Numbered from the stretch's first letter, positions 52,416 through 61,135 are shown. The stretch is DNA of 64,000 bases from Actinocrispum wychmicini (GCF_004345645.1 NZ_SLWS01000001.1:995546-1059545); one strand, 5' to 3'. The notes: a model not told the origin generated them from the sequence alone. Made by a program: numbers and translations.

Positions 52416-52877
52416 ATGTTGCGTGTGGACTCGATAGATCAGCGAATCGTTTCGGAGCTGGTGGCCGACGCCCGCTCCAGCTACGCGGAGATCGGCAAAG
52501 TGGTCGGCCTGTCCGCTCCCGCGGTGAAACGCAGGGTCGATCGGCTGTTGGACAGGGGTGTGTTGCGCGGCTTCACCGCGGTGGTCGACCCGGAGGCGCT
52601 CGGCTGGGGCACCGAGGCGTTCGTGGAGGTGCGCTACCGGGGAAACGTCTCGCCGACACAGATCAGGGCAAGTCTGGAGCCTCTCCCAGAAGTCGTGGCC
52701 GCCTATACCGTCTCCGGCGCCGCGGATGCCATCGTCCATCTGCGTGCGGCGGACATCCATCACCTGGAGGACGCTCTGGAGAGGCTCAGGGGGGTGGACA
52801 TGATCGATCGCACGGTGTCGACGGTGGTGCTGTCCACGCTGCTGGAGCGGCCACCGCCGCCGGAGCCCCGAAAGTAA
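52416..52877 (+). CDS. Lrp/AsnC-family regulator of the adjacent arginine gene
   Basis: A 153-residue regulator: helix-turn-helix at about residues 5-50 (IDQRIVSELVADARSSYAEI, KVVGLSAPAVKRRVDRL) and RAM domain at about 70-145 (VVAAYTVSGAADAIVHLRA). The divergent, promoter-sharing position strongly suggests that it controls the dimethylargininase-like gene, probably in response to arginine or a related amino acid. ATG 52416 is used; GTG 52425 would remove three residues and looks equally natural (VDSIDQRI). Confidence 0.88.
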   Translation: MLRVDSIDQRIVSELVADARSSYAEIGKVVGLSAPAVKRRVDRLLDRGVLRGFTAVVDPEALGWGTEAFVEVRYRGNVSPTQIRASLEPLPEVVAAYTVSGAADAIVHLRAADIHHLEDALERLRGVDMIDRTVSTVVLSTLLERPPPPEPRK

Positions 52878-52879
52878 CT

Positions 52880-52901
52880 GTTACCGGAGGTAACATATAA
52901 T
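52880..52901 (+). promoter_or_regulatory. Palindromic operator against a perfect -10 upstream of korA
   Basis: GTTACC-GGA-GGTAAC (52880-52894) is a perfect dyad, and TATAAT (52896-52901) follows after one base. The dyad would occupy the -35/-10 spacer, the classic position for a repressor site. Related strings (TTTGGTAACCGGTAATGG) occur again near 52959-52976 within the leader. The resulting leader would be about 170 bases. The binding protein is unknown. Confidence 0.6.
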
Positions 52902-53082
52902 TGTGGCATGTGACGTAGACCGCTTCGCCGGTACCGGTCGGAAACCGGTGCATACCTTTGGTAACCGGTAATGGCAAGCCCTTGCGCACCCTCCGCATGA
53001 GGACGCTGGGAGCACCTGAACCGAGGACTAGGCTGGAAGGCGGGGAAGGCAACTTCAGTTCGGGTTGCGGCAGAGAGGGATC

Positions 53083-55005
53083 ATGAGCACAGGCGTCGAG
53101 GGCGAAACAAACGGCCACGCGCTGCGGACGGCCAGGCACACCGAGATCACCAAGCTGGACCGGGTCGTCATCCGGTTCGCGGGCGACTCCGGGGACGGCA
53201 TGCAGCTCACCGGTGACCGGTTCACATCTGAGGCGGCGGCGTTCGGCAACGACCTGGCGACACTGCCCAACTTCCCGGCGGAGATCCGCGCCCCGCAGGG
53301 CACCCTGCCCGGCGTGTCCAGCTTCCAGCTGCACTTCGCCGACTACGACATCCTCACCCCGGGCGACCGGCCGGACGTGCTGGTCGCGATGAACCCGGCG
53401 GCGTTGAAGGCGAACATCGCCGACCTGCCCCCCGGCGGGACGCTGATCGTCAACACCGACGAGTTCAACAAGCGCAACCTGGTGAAAGTCGGCTACGACA
53501 CCGACCCGCTCGAGGACGGCTCACTGGAGTCGTACCAGATGCACAAGGTCGCGATGGCGACGATCACCCGCGCCGCGCTGGACGAGACCGGGCTCTCCAA
53601 GAAGGACGCCGAACGCGCGAAGAACATGTTCGCGCTCGGCCTGCTGTCGTGGATGTACCACCGGCCCACCGAGGGCACCGAGGTGTTCCTGCGGGAGAAG
53701 TTCGCGAAGAAGCCGGACATCGCGGAAGCCAACATCCTGGCGTTCCGGGCCGGCTGGAACTACGGCGAGACCACCGAGTCCTTCGCGGTCACCTACGAGG
53801 TGGCCCCGGCGAAGCTCGCACCTGGCACGTACCGCCAGATCACCGGCAACACCGCGTTGGCGTACGGGATCGTGGCCGCGGGCCAGCAGTCGAAGCTGCC
53901 GATCGTGCTGGGCACGTACCCGATCACGCCGGCCTCGGACATCCTGCACGAACTGTCCAAGCACAAGAACTTCGGCATCACGACGATCCAGGCCGAAGAC
54001 GAGATCGCCGGGGTCGGTGCCGCGCTCGGCGCGTCCTACGGCGGCGCGCTCGGCGTGACGTCGACCTCGGGCCCCGGGCTGGCGTTGAAGTCCGAGACGA
54101 TCGGCCTCGCGGTGATGACCGAGCTGCCGCTGGTCGTGATCGACGTGCAGCGCGGCGGCCCGTCGACCGGGTTGCCGACCAAGACCGAGCAGGCCGACCT
54201 GTTGCAGGCCATGTACGGCCGCAACGGTGAGTCGCCGGTGCCGATCGTGGCGCCGCAGTCCCCGGCGGACTGCTTCGCCATCGCCCTTGAGGCCGCGCGG
54301 ATCGCGTTGACGTACCGCACGCCGGTTCTGTTGCTGTCGGACGGTTCCGTGGCCAACGGGTCCGAGCCGTGGATGGTCCCGGACGTCGCGGAACTGCCGG
54401 ACCTGAGCGTCGAGTTCGCCTCGCGGCCCAACGCGACCGACGGGTCCGAGGAGTTCTGGCCGTACATGCGCGACCCGGCGACCCTCGCCCGGGAGTGGGC
54501 GATTCCCGGCACCCCCGGCCTGCAGCACCGCATCGGTGGCCTGGAGAAACAGGACGGCAAGGGCTCGATCTCGTACGACCCGGCCAACCACGACCACATG
54601 GTTCGCCTGCGCCAGGCCAAGATCGACGGCGTCAAGGTGCCGGACCTGGTGGTCGACGACCCGTCCGACAAGGCGCGGGTCCTGGTGCTCGGCTGGGGTT
54701 CGTCCTACGGGCCGATCGGCGCCGCCTGCCGGCGGGTGCGCAAGCTCGGCCATTCCATCGCCCAGGTGCACCTGCGGCACCTGAATCCGTTCCCCGCGAA
54801 TCTGGGCGAGGTCCTGCGCGCCTACGACCGGGTGGTCATTCCCGAGATGAACCTCGGCCAGCTCGCCATGCTGCTGCGGGCGCGCTACCTGGTGGACGCG
54901 ATCAGCTACACCAAGGTCGCCGGCCTGCCGTTCAAGGCAGAGGAGCTGCAAGGAGTGCTCACCGCCGTCGTCAAGGGGGAAACAGTGAAGGGGGTCTCGG
55001 CATGA
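53083..55005 (+). CDS. korA: 2-oxoacid:ferredoxin oxidoreductase, fused gamma-alpha subunit
   Basis: A 640-residue subunit of the CoA-dependent 2-oxoacid oxidoreductase. Residues about 30-220 form the gamma domain (RFAGDSGDGMQLTGDRFTSE), followed by the alpha domain (GNTALAYGIVAAGQ, GTYPITPASDILHEL, then TSTSGPGLALKSETIGLAVM). It matches KorA (Rv2455c) of M. tuberculosis, where KorAB oxidises 2-oxoglutarate to succinyl-CoA and reduces ferredoxin, giving a route round 2-oxoglutarate dehydrogenase. ATG 53083 is favoured by GAGAGGG just upstream. It overlaps korB (ATGA). Confidence 0.93.
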   Translation: MSTGVEGETNGHALRTARHTEITKLDRVVIRFAGDSGDGMQLTGDRFTSEAAAFGNDLATLPNFPAEIRAPQGTLPGVSSFQLHFADYDILTPGDRPDVLVAMNPAALKANIADLPPGGTLIVNTDEFNKRNLVKVGYDTDPLEDGSLESYQMHKVAMATITRAALDETGLSKKDAERAKNMFALGLLSWMYHRPTEGTEVFLREKFAKKPDIAEANILAFRAGWNYGETTESFAVTYEVAPAKLAPGTYRQITGNTALAYGIVAAGQQSKLPIVLGTYPITPASDILHELSKHKNFGITTIQAEDEIAGVGAALGASYGGALGVTSTSGPGLALKSETIGLAVMTELPLVVIDVQRGGPSTGLPTKTEQADLLQAMYGRNGESPVPIVAPQSPADCFAIALEAARIALTYRTPVLLLSDGSVANGSEPWMVPDVAELPDLSVEFASRPNATDGSEEFWPYMRDPATLAREWAIPGTPGLQHRIGGLEKQDGKGSISYDPANHDHMVRLRQAKIDGVKVPDLVVDDPSDKARVLVLGWGSSYGPIGAACRRVRKLGHSIAQVHLRHLNPFPANLGEVLRAYDRVVIPEMNLGQLAMLLRARYLVDAISYTKVAGLPFKAEELQGVLTAVVKGETVKGVSA

Positions 55006-56060
55006 CCGCGATCGACCTCGGTCTGCCCGGGTTGGCCGGAGTGCCCACCACGGACGACAAGCAGACCGCCAAGGAGTACAAGTCGGACCAGGAGGTCCGC
55101 TGGTGCCCGGGGTGCGGCGACTACATCGTGCTGAACGCCGTGCAGGCGTTCATGCCGTCGCTCGGCCTGAAGCGCGAGAACATCGTGTTCGTCTCCGGAA
55201 TCGGCTGCTCGTCCCGGTTCCCGTACTACATGAACACGTACGGCATCCACTCGATCCACGGCCGCGCGCCGGCGATCGCCACCGGGCTCGCGGTGGCCCG
55301 CCCGGACCTGTCGGTGTGGGTGGTGACCGGCGACGGCGACGCGCTGTCGATCGGCGGCAACCACCTGATCCACGCGTTGCGCCGGAACGTGAACCTGAAG
55401 ATCCTGCTGTTCAACAACCGGATCTACGGCCTGACCAAGGGCCAGTACTCGCCCACGTCCGAGGTGGGCAAGGTCACCAAGTCCACCCCGATGGGCTCGC
55501 TGGACCACCCGTTCAACCCGATCTCGCTCGCCCTCGGCGCCGAGGCCACGTTCGTCGGCCGCGCGCTCGACTCGGACCGCAAGGGCCTCACCGCGGTCCT
55601 GCAGGCGGCCGCCCAGCACCGTGGCAGCGCGCTGGTGGAGATCTACCAGAACTGCCCGATCTTCAACGACGGCGCGTTCGACGTGTTGAAGGACGCGGAC
55701 GAGTCGGCCCGCAGGCTGATCCCGCTGGAGCAGGGGTCGCCGATCCGGTTCGGCCCGGACGGGGAGTACGGCGTGGTCCAGGCCGGCTTCGGCGGCCTGG
55801 ACGTGGCCAAGGTCTCCGAGGTCGGCGAGGAGAACCTGGTGGTGCACGACGCCACGCTGGAAGACCCGACCTACTCGTTCGCACTGTCCCGGCTGGGCGG
55901 CGAGGACATGTCCCACACGGTCACCGGCATCTTCCGTAACGTGACCAGGGCCACGTACGACGACCTGGCCCGGGTCCAGGTCGCGGACGCCCAAGCCGCG
56001 AAACCCGCTGACCTGCAGTCCCTGCTCCGCGGCAAGGACACCTGGACGGTCGAGCCCTGA
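55002..56060 (+). CDS. korB: 2-oxoacid:ferredoxin oxidoreductase, beta subunit
   Basis: A 352-residue thiamine-diphosphate subunit. Cysteines for the single [4Fe-4S] cluster appear in RWCPGCGDYIV and GIGCSSRFPYYMNTYG; the ThDP and magnesium motif is VVTGDGDALSIGGNHLIHAL followed by LFNNRIYGLTKGQYSPTS. Together with KorA it forms the active enzyme. The gene starts in the korA stop (ATGA) and ends just before a strong terminator, so korAB is a two-gene operon. Confidence 0.94.
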   Translation: MTAIDLGLPGLAGVPTTDDKQTAKEYKSDQEVRWCPGCGDYIVLNAVQAFMPSLGLKRENIVFVSGIGCSSRFPYYMNTYGIHSIHGRAPAIATGLAVARPDLSVWVVTGDGDALSIGGNHLIHALRRNVNLKILLFNNRIYGLTKGQYSPTSEVGKVTKSTPMGSLDHPFNPISLALGAEATFVGRALDSDRKGLTAVLQAAAQHRGSALVEIYQNCPIFNDGAFDVLKDADESARRLIPLEQGSPIRFGPDGEYGVVQAGFGGLDVAKVSEVGEENLVVHDATLEDPTYSFALSRLGGEDMSHTVTGIFRNVTRATYDDLARVQVADAQAAKPADLQSLLRGKDTWTVEP

Positions 56061-56069
56061 GTTCGAAGT

Positions 56070-56106
56070 CGCCGGGCGGAGCATTCGTGCTCTGCCCGGC
56101 GTTTTT
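56070..56106 (+). terminator. Rho-independent terminator after korAB
   Basis: CGCCGGGC (56070-56077) pairs with GCCCGGCG (56094-56101), extended inside by GAGC/GCTC, and TTTTT follows at 56102-56106. It lies 9 bases after the korB stop. Confidence 0.88.
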
Positions 56107-56190
56107 GTAAGCAGTTGTTTCACTCGGGCGGATCATGGGATCTCTGAATTGACCCCAGCCGCGACGCAGACGGCCGGTGGATCTTTTCGA

Positions 56191-56196
56191 TAGAGT
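56191..56196 (+). promoter_or_regulatory. Leaderless -10 element of the second DUF3558 gene
   Basis: TAGAGT ends 7 bases before ATG 56204 and no ribosome-binding site is seen. It also settles the start against the longer open frame from 56177. Confidence 0.5.
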
Positions 56197-56203
56197 TACA
56201 TTT

Positions 56204-56818
56204 ATGCGACCTGGGGTTGCCTGCCTAGTGCTGGCCATACTGTTGGCGGGATGCGGTTCTGACGCGTCCGCGTCGGACGAATACCGCGCCCATGTCGACG
56301 CGTGCAAGCTGCTCAACCAGGACACACTGCAGTTGTTGGCCGCCGGCCTGCCGGGATCCGCGACGGATTCCGCCACACCCCCCTCGATCACGGCGGACGT
56401 GTCGACCTGCAAGCGAGGCTTCGGCAACCCGACGGACGTGGTCCTGCACGGCAGCACAAAGTCAGGCAACACCCCAGGAAGTCCCGCGTACCGGTACGTG
56501 TCGGTGGAGGCGCAACGTTTCGACGACCGCGGCGGCCAGTCCGGCCTGGACCGAGCCCGTTATTTCCTCCAGCAGTACAGCACTCCAGCGGCCGACATCG
56601 GCGCAGGCCAGAAGGATTTCGAACAGAAATACACCACCTTCGAAGCAAATGGTATATCGCACGCCACCCTCTGGGCGATCACGAAGAACCTGGTGGTGCA
56701 CATAGAGTACGGCGGAGGAAACATCAGAAGCGTCCCAGACGGAATAGCAGAACAAGAAGCCCGAGACGGAGTCCAAAAACTAACCGCCGACGCCGCCGCC
56801 CGCCTCCCCAAAGCCTAA
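56204..56818 (+). CDS. DUF3558-like lipoprotein (second copy in window)
   Basis: A 204-residue lipoprotein with a short signal ending in LLAGC (lipobox Cys17). The mature part has the DUF3558 order: VDACKLLNQDTLQLLAAGL near the start, a second Cys in STCKRGFG, and helices toward the end. It is not closely similar to the copy in the ESX-like module (48540-49103). The gene stands alone between the korAB terminator and a run of small hairpins. Function unknown. Confidence 0.75.
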   Translation: MRPGVACLVLAILLAGCGSDASASDEYRAHVDACKLLNQDTLQLLAAGLPGSATDSATPPSITADVSTCKRGFGNPTDVVLHGSTKSGNTPGSPAYRYVSVEAQRFDDRGGQSGLDRARYFLQQYSTPAADIGAGQKDFEQKYTTFEANGISHATLWAITKNLVVHIEYGGGNIRSVPDGIAEQEARDGVQKLTADAAARLPKA

Positions 56819-56840
56819 CCGACCAAAAACCAACGCAACA

Positions 56841-56936
56841 AAGCCGCACGCAGAGGCAGCGAAGCCGCCCCGCTGAAAAGCAAGGCGGCAAAGCCGCCCT
56901 GGGAGGAACGCTGGGAAAGCGAGGCGGCGAAGCCGC
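56841..56936. repeat. Four spaced AAGCCGC motifs, two in GCGGC-AA-GCCGC hairpins
   Basis: AAGCCGC occurs at 56841, 56862, 56891 and 56930. Two copies close perfect small hairpins: GGCGGC-AAA-GCCGCC (56884-56898) and GCGGC-GAA-GCCGC (56924-56936). The run lies between the DUF3558 gene and tRNA-Tyr. It looks like a short palindromic intergenic repeat, perhaps present elsewhere on the chromosome. Confidence 0.55.
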
Positions 56937-56947
56937 ACGTGGGGGGC

Positions 56948-56968
56948 TTGGGGGGCTCGGCCCCCCAA
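56948..56968. terminator. GC-rich hairpin between the DUF3558 gene and tRNA-Tyr
   Basis: TTGGGGGGC (56948-56956) pairs with GCCCCCCAA (56960-56968) round a 3-base loop, followed on the plus strand by AATT. It could end transcription of the convergent DUF3558 and tRNA genes. Confidence 0.6.
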
Positions 56969-57027
56969 AATTGTCACGGCCGACCCGGCGAAAGTGCGAA
57001 GCACTGAGCAGGGCCGACCAGAGACCG

Positions 57028-57108
57028 TGGCGGGTGGAGGATTCGAACCTCCGAAGCTTGCGCGGCTGATTTACAGTCAGCTCCCTTTGGCCACTCGGGC
57101 AACCCGCC
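57028..57108 (-). tRNA. tRNA-Tyr (anticodon GTA)
   Basis: On the minus strand the acceptor GGCGGGT (57108-57102) pairs with ACCCGCC (57035-57029). The anticodon loop is CTGTAAA with GTA, the T arm carries GGTTCGAATCC, and the large variable arm explains the 81-base length, as expected for a class II tRNA-Tyr. The discriminator is A, and CCA is not encoded. Confidence 0.95.
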
Positions 57109-57221
57109 GGGGTGCGAGAACCATACCCAATCGCCTTGGGCTTGTGCCAACGGGTATCCCCTTGCGGGGGCGGCGGTAGCATCCTGGCGCATCAAGGTGT
57201 CGGTACTCGGAGGTGTGGCTC

Positions 57222-57713
57222 GTGGCGGACCCGTCGTTCGACGTGGTGAGCAAGGTCGACCGGCAGGAGGTGACCAACGCGATCAACCAGGCCGGCAAGG
57301 AGCTGTCGACCCGGTTCGACTTCCGTGGCACTGGTGCTGAGATCAGCTGGACCGGTGAGGAGTCCATCTCGGTGCAGGCCGAGACGGAGGAGCGGTGCCT
57401 GGCCGCGATCGATGTCTTCAAGGAGAAGCTGATCAAGCGCGGCATCTCGTTGAAGGCGTTCGACGTGGAGGAGCCGCGGTCGTCCGGTAAGATCTACAAG
57501 GCCTCGGGGTCGATCGTGCAGGGGATCGCCACGGACAAGGCCAAGGAGATCGCCAAGGCGATCCGGGACAACGGTCCGAAGGGTGTGCAGGCGCAGATCC
57601 AGGGTGACCAGTTGCGGGTGTCCGGCAAGAAGAAAGACCACCTCCAGGATGTGATCGCGTTGTTGAAGGACCAGGACTTCGGGATCGCCCTCCAGTTCAC
57701 CAACTACCGCTGA
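57222..57713 (+). CDS. yajQ: YajQ-family nucleotide-binding protein
   Basis: A 163-residue cytoplasmic protein made of two related alpha/beta domains. Recognisable segments are [20 protein letters not shown] at the start, [15 protein letters not shown], and the near-terminal [17 protein letters not shown]. Some YajQ proteins bind cyclic di-GMP; others are described as RNA- or protein-binding, so the molecular role is open. GTG 57222 is chosen with GGAGGT seven bases upstream. The stop overlaps the rmlA ATG (TGATG). A diguanylate cyclase is encoded about 9 kb upstream, but no link is shown. Confidence 0.9.
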   Translation: MADPSFDVVSKVDRQEVTNAINQAGKELSTRFDFRGTGAEISWTGEESISVQAETEERCLAAIDVFKEKLIKRGISLKAFDVEEPRSSGKIYKASGSIVQGIATDKAKEIAKAIRDNGPKGVQAQIQGDQLRVSGKKKDHLQDVIALLKDQDFGIALQFTNYR

Positions 57714-58603
57714 TGCGCGGCATCGTTCTGGCCGGGGGCAGCGGCACCCGGTTGCATCCGATCACGCAGGCGGTCTCCAAGCAGCTGCTGCCGGTCTTCG
57801 ACAAGCCGATGATCTACTACCCGTTGTCGGTGCTGATGTTGGCCGGTGTCCGCGAGATCCTGATCATCTCCACACCTACCGACCTGCCGAGCTTCCGGCG
57901 GCTGCTCGGCGACGGGAGCCAGTGGGGGCTGCGGTTGGAGTACGCGGAGCAGCCGCAGCCGAACGGTCTCGCGGAGGCTTTCATCATCGGCGAGCGGTTC
58001 GTCGGCGACGACGATGTGGCGTTGGTGTTGGGCGACAACATCTTCTACGGCCAGGGGTTCTCTGGTCTGCTTCAGCGGCAGGTCGCTGACCTGGACGGTT
58101 GTGTGCTGTTCGGCTATCCGGTGAAGGACGCGCACCGCTACGGCGTCGGTGAGGTCGACGCGGACGGGCGGTTGGTGTCGATCGAGGAGAAGCCGGCGGT
58201 GCCCCGGTCGAACAAGGCCATCACCGGGTTGTACTTCTATGACAACCAGGTGGTCGAGATCGCCAAGGGGCTGACGCCGTCGGCGCGGGGCGAGTTGGAG
58301 ATCACCGACGTCAACATGGCGTATCTGCGGCAGGGCCGGGCCACGCTGATCGACCTGGGTCGTGGGTTCGCGTGGCTGGACACGGGCACGCATGACTCGC
58401 TGCTGGAGGCCGGGCTGTTCGTGCAGGTCCTGGAACACCGTCAGGGTGTGCGGATCGCTTGCCTTGAGGAGATCGCGTTGGCGATGGGGTACATCTCCGC
58501 CGACGAGTGTCTTGCCTTGGGCGCGAAGCTGGCCAAGTCGGGGTATGGCGAGTACGTCATGGCCGCGGCGAGGGCAGCAGGCGCCCTTCCCGCCACGACA
58601 TGA
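57713..58603 (+). CDS. rmlA: Glucose-1-phosphate thymidylyltransferase
   Basis: RmlA makes dTDP-glucose from dTTP and glucose-1-phosphate, the first step to dTDP-rhamnose and many deoxysugars. The 296-residue protein has the nucleotidyltransferase motif [20 protein letters not shown], the [19 protein letters not shown] segment, [10 protein letters not shown] for metal and substrate, and [20 protein letters not shown]. It is coupled to yajQ (TGATG). In actinobacteria rhamnose is needed for the cell-wall linker; rmlB, C and D are not in this window. The 3' end overlaps the convergent MFS gene by 47 bases. Confidence 0.94.
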   Translation: MRGIVLAGGSGTRLHPITQAVSKQLLPVFDKPMIYYPLSVLMLAGVREILIISTPTDLPSFRRLLGDGSQWGLRLEYAEQPQPNGLAEAFIIGERFVGDDDVALVLGDNIFYGQGFSGLLQRQVADLDGCVLFGYPVKDAHRYGVGEVDADGRLVSIEEKPAVPRSNKAITGLYFYDNQVVEIAKGLTPSARGELEITDVNMAYLRQGRATLIDLGRGFAWLDTGTHDSLLEAGLFVQVLEHRQGVRIACLEEIALAMGYISADECLALGAKLAKSGYGEYVMAAARAAGALPATT

Positions 58604-59711
58604 CTGCGGCCGGCACCATGGCGGCGGCGGTGAGCACGAACGCCATGGGGAAGCTGGTCGCGGTGACGATCACGCCGACGCCTATGGAGCCGGCGGCCAT
58701 GCCGAGGTCGTAGGCGGCGTTCCAGATGGCGCTGACGGTGCTGTAGCCGGCCGCGGGCACGCGTGCGTACATCAGGCTGATGGACGCGTTCTGCAGCACG
58801 CCGAATCCGATGCCGAAGAGGGCCGCCCCGGCGAACACGAACGCGGGCTCGTGCGTGGCGGCCATCAGCACCATGCCGAGGATCGCGAGACCGACGCTGG
58901 GTACGAGCATCCGGACCTGGCCGTGCCGGTCGCCGATCTTGCCGGCGAACCACCGGCCCACTGTGGCGGCGGCCGGCTGCACGAACAGGGCGATGGGCGC
59001 GACCCACGTCTGGGTGGCCAGCGGCAGGTACGTGACGACGACACCGGCGGCGCCCGCTGCCGCGGCGAAGATCAGCGCGGGCCGGGTCAGTGCGCCGTTG
59101 CGCAAGCCGCCGAGCACGCCATGCTGCTCACTGTCCGCCTTCTCCCGGTCCGGCAGCCCGAGCACGGTGACCACGGCCACGATGGGGAACGCGGCGGTCA
59201 GCACGAACACGATCCCGTATCCCCAATGACCCGCCATCCACACGCCCAGGGGCAGCGCGAGCAGTGACGGAACGCCGCCGACCAGCCCGACGATCGCGAG
59301 TCCCTCACCGCGTCGTTCGTCCGGGATCAGCGCGGCGGTCAGTGCGCCGCCGGCCACCATGGTGATGGCGAACCCGATGCCGCGCAGGACACCCACCGCG
59401 AAGATCATCGGGACCGACATGGACCCCAGCAACGCCAACGCGGGTGCCCCGAGCAGCACCAGTCCCGCGCCCAGTGCCCAGCGGTAGCCGACGAGGGTGA
59501 CGATCCGCGGGGTCACCAACTCGCCCAGCACGGTCGCCACGAGCAGGACCCCGTTGGCGAGCCCGGCCGCGGTGGCCGTGCCGGACGTGCCGGCGTACAT
59601 CGGGATGACGGCCAACGGCAGGTAGAAGCTCACCGACGACGCCACGACCGAGACGAAACGCAGGAGCAGGGCGCGGTTGAGGATCGGCGGCCGGGCGCAG
59701 GCAGTGGTCAT
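58557..59711 (-). CDS. Major facilitator superfamily transporter
   Basis: A 384-residue polytopic protein with about 12 helices and the short loops of MFS drug or metabolite exporters. The central loop carries [15 protein letters not shown], and [13 protein letters not shown] after helix 8 is a motif A-like element. The substrate is unknown. ATG 59711 is chosen because TAGCTT lies exactly 7 bases upstream as a leaderless promoter. It is followed on the same strand only by the overlapping rmlA end, so it is transcribed on its own. Confidence 0.85.
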   Translation of the reverse strand: MTTACARPPILNRALLLRFVSVVASSVSFYLPLAVIPMYAGTSGTATAAGLANGVLLVATVLGELVTPRIVTLVGYRWALGAGLVLLGAPALALLGSMSVPMIFAVGVLRGIGFAITMVAGGALTAALIPDERRGEGLAIVGLVGGVPSLLALPLGVWMAGHWGYGIVFVLTAAFPIVAVVTVLGLPDREKADSEQHGVLGGLRNGALTRPALIFAAAAGAAGVVVTYLPLATQTWVAPIALFVQPAAATVGRWFAGKIGDRHGQVRMLVPSVGLAILGMVLMAATHEPAFVFAGAALFGIGFGVLQNASISLMYARVPAAGYSTVSAIWNAAYDLGMAAGSIGVGVIVTATSFPMAFVLTAAAMVPAAVMSWREGRLLPSPRP

Positions 59712-59718
59712 GGGAACG

Positions 59719-59724
59719 AAGCTA
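59719..59724 (-). promoter_or_regulatory. Leaderless -10 element of the MFS gene
   Basis: TAGCTT on the minus strand ends 7 bases before ATG 59711. It separates the MFS gene from the upstream sigma/anti-sigma pair. Confidence 0.55.
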
Positions 59725-59782
59725 GGTGGCAAGTGGGTCGCTGATAAGGTCCAATTCCGTGCCGCCGCAGTGGTCCGGTTGG

Positions 59783-60694
59783 TCAGCGAGGGGCCAGTGT
59801 GGGGGCCGCGTCCAGCAGGTCGTAGCCGAGTTCGACGTCGCCGCGGATCATCACGTCCACGGTCCGGGGTTCCCGGCGGCCGCCGAGGAGCATGCAGAAC
59901 TCGATCACGTTCATGGTCATCTCGACCGTCACGCCGAGGTCAGGGTCGGACAGCGGCAGCGTCCACGTGCCGCCGCCGTGCCCGGTCAGGACCAGCCGCA
60001 GGGTGTTCCCCTCGCACGGCAGGCGACGGCTCTTGGCGGCGTGCGGCAGCAGCCGTGCGGTGAAGTCCGCGACCGCCCGCAACTGGTCCGCGGGCGGCGC
60101 GGGCAGGGCCTTGCGGGTCGCCACCGCGATGTCGTTCGCGTGCATCCAGGTCTCGAACGCCCGGGACACCAGCAGGTCGTCCTGGTCGCCATGCCGGCTG
60201 ATCAGGTCCGCTTGACGGCGCCACGCGGCCCAGGCGGAGTCGTGGTCGGCGGGCGTGGACAGCAGCAGGTCGGTACGGCTGTCCGGGTCCTCCCACGAGT
60301 ACACCGGCGGGTCGACGGGCAGGCCCAGCCGGTCCGCCACCAGGTTGTCGGTGGCCGTGAGGTGGATCACCAGGTCCAGGATGGTCCAGTCGCCGTGGGC
60401 GACCCGGTTCCACTGCTCAGGCGCGAGCTCGCGGAGCAACGCGTCCAGCGCGCACACCGCGCCCGCGTACGCGTGCGAGGCCGGTAGGACGTTGAGAACC
60501 TTGTCCCGCAACGACTCCGGCGGATCCCCTTGGCACGTGCTGAGGCGCTCCGCGGCGTTGATGAGATCCCGTGCCTCGGCCCGGCACGTCTCGCATGTCC
60601 GCAGGTGGTTGTCGACCGCGTCGGACTCCGCCGGCTCACAGGCGTTGACTGTCCAGGCGGCCAGGAGTGAGGACACCGTCGCGTGCTTGCTCAT
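59783..60694 (-). CDS. Zinc-finger anti-sigma domain fused to MDMPI/DinB-like domain
   Basis: A 303-residue protein. Residues 1-60 have the ZAS anti-sigma pattern His30-x3-Cys34-x2-Cys37 (HLRTCETC). Residues about 75-230 form a four-helix MDMPI/DinB-like domain: VCALDALLRELAPEQWNRVA, DWTILDLVIHLTATDNLVADRL and ETWMHANDIAVA, with histidines placed for a metal. A C-terminal region (about 235-303) follows. The family includes mycothiol-dependent maleylpyruvate isomerase. No membrane helix is present, so this is a soluble anti-sigma factor, perhaps sensing a thiol or metal. It overlaps the sigma gene by four bases. Confidence 0.75.
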   Translation of the reverse strand: MSKHATVSSLLAAWTVNACEPAESDAVDNHLRTCETCRAEARDLINAAERLSTCQGDPPESLRDKVLNVLPASHAYAGAVCALDALLRELAPEQWNRVAHGDWTILDLVIHLTATDNLVADRLGLPVDPPVYSWEDPDSRTDLLLSTPADHDSAWAAWRRQADLISRHGDQDDLLVSRAFETWMHANDIAVATRKALPAPPADQLRAVADFTARLLPHAAKSRRLPCEGNTLRLVLTGHGGGTWTLPLSDPDLGVTVEMTMNVIEFCMLLGGRREPRTVDVMIRGDVELGYDLLDAAPTLAPR

Positions 60695-61089
60695 AGCCCG
60701 CGCAGACCCGCTTGCAGCCGTGCTTTCGCCGTGCTCTCCGGAATTCCCAGCTTGGCCGCGATCTGGTGGTAGGTGAGGCCGTGGAAGTACGCCATGTCGA
60801 CGGCCTGCCCGGACGGGACCTGACTGGTCGACTCACGCAACCAGGACACCGACCGCAGGTGCGCCATCCGGGCCAGCCAGCCGCTGAGGGTCGCCTGCGT
60901 CGGGTCGTACGACAACGGACGGTCCCAGAGGGTGTGGAACGTCGAGACAGTGACCGCCTCGGCCACCTCCGCGGACAGGGTGACGCCCATGGCCACCGCA
61001 TAGACCGTTCGGCCGTACCGGTCGTACACCTCGGCCAACGCGTCGTGGTCGCCGTAGGTCAACCGCTGCCGGATGTCGCTGTCCCACAT
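60691..61089 (-). CDS. Compact ECF-type RNA polymerase sigma factor
   Basis: A 132-residue sigma-70-family protein, short for an ECF factor (usually 160-200). Region 2 spans about residues 15-70 (LAEVYDRYGRTVYAVAMGVT, TFHTLWDRPLSYDP); region 4 covers about 90-132, with the helix-turn-helix FHGLTYHQIAAKLGIPESTA. The linker is very short. It starts a two-gene operon with the anti-sigma/MDMPI protein (ATGA overlap on the minus strand). The start ATG 61089 is set by the protein; the frame is open to 61224 but those codons look non-coding. Confidence 0.78.
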   Translation of the reverse strand: MWDSDIRQRLTYGDHDALAEVYDRYGRTVYAVAMGVTLSAEVAEAVTVSTFHTLWDRPLSYDPTQATLSGWLARMAHLRSVSWLRESTSQVPSGQAVDMAYFHGLTYHQIAAKLGIPESTAKARLQAGLRGL

Positions 61090-61135
61090 GTGTCGGACAA
61101 TCCCAGCGGTTCGGCCGCAATCACACCGCCAGACG

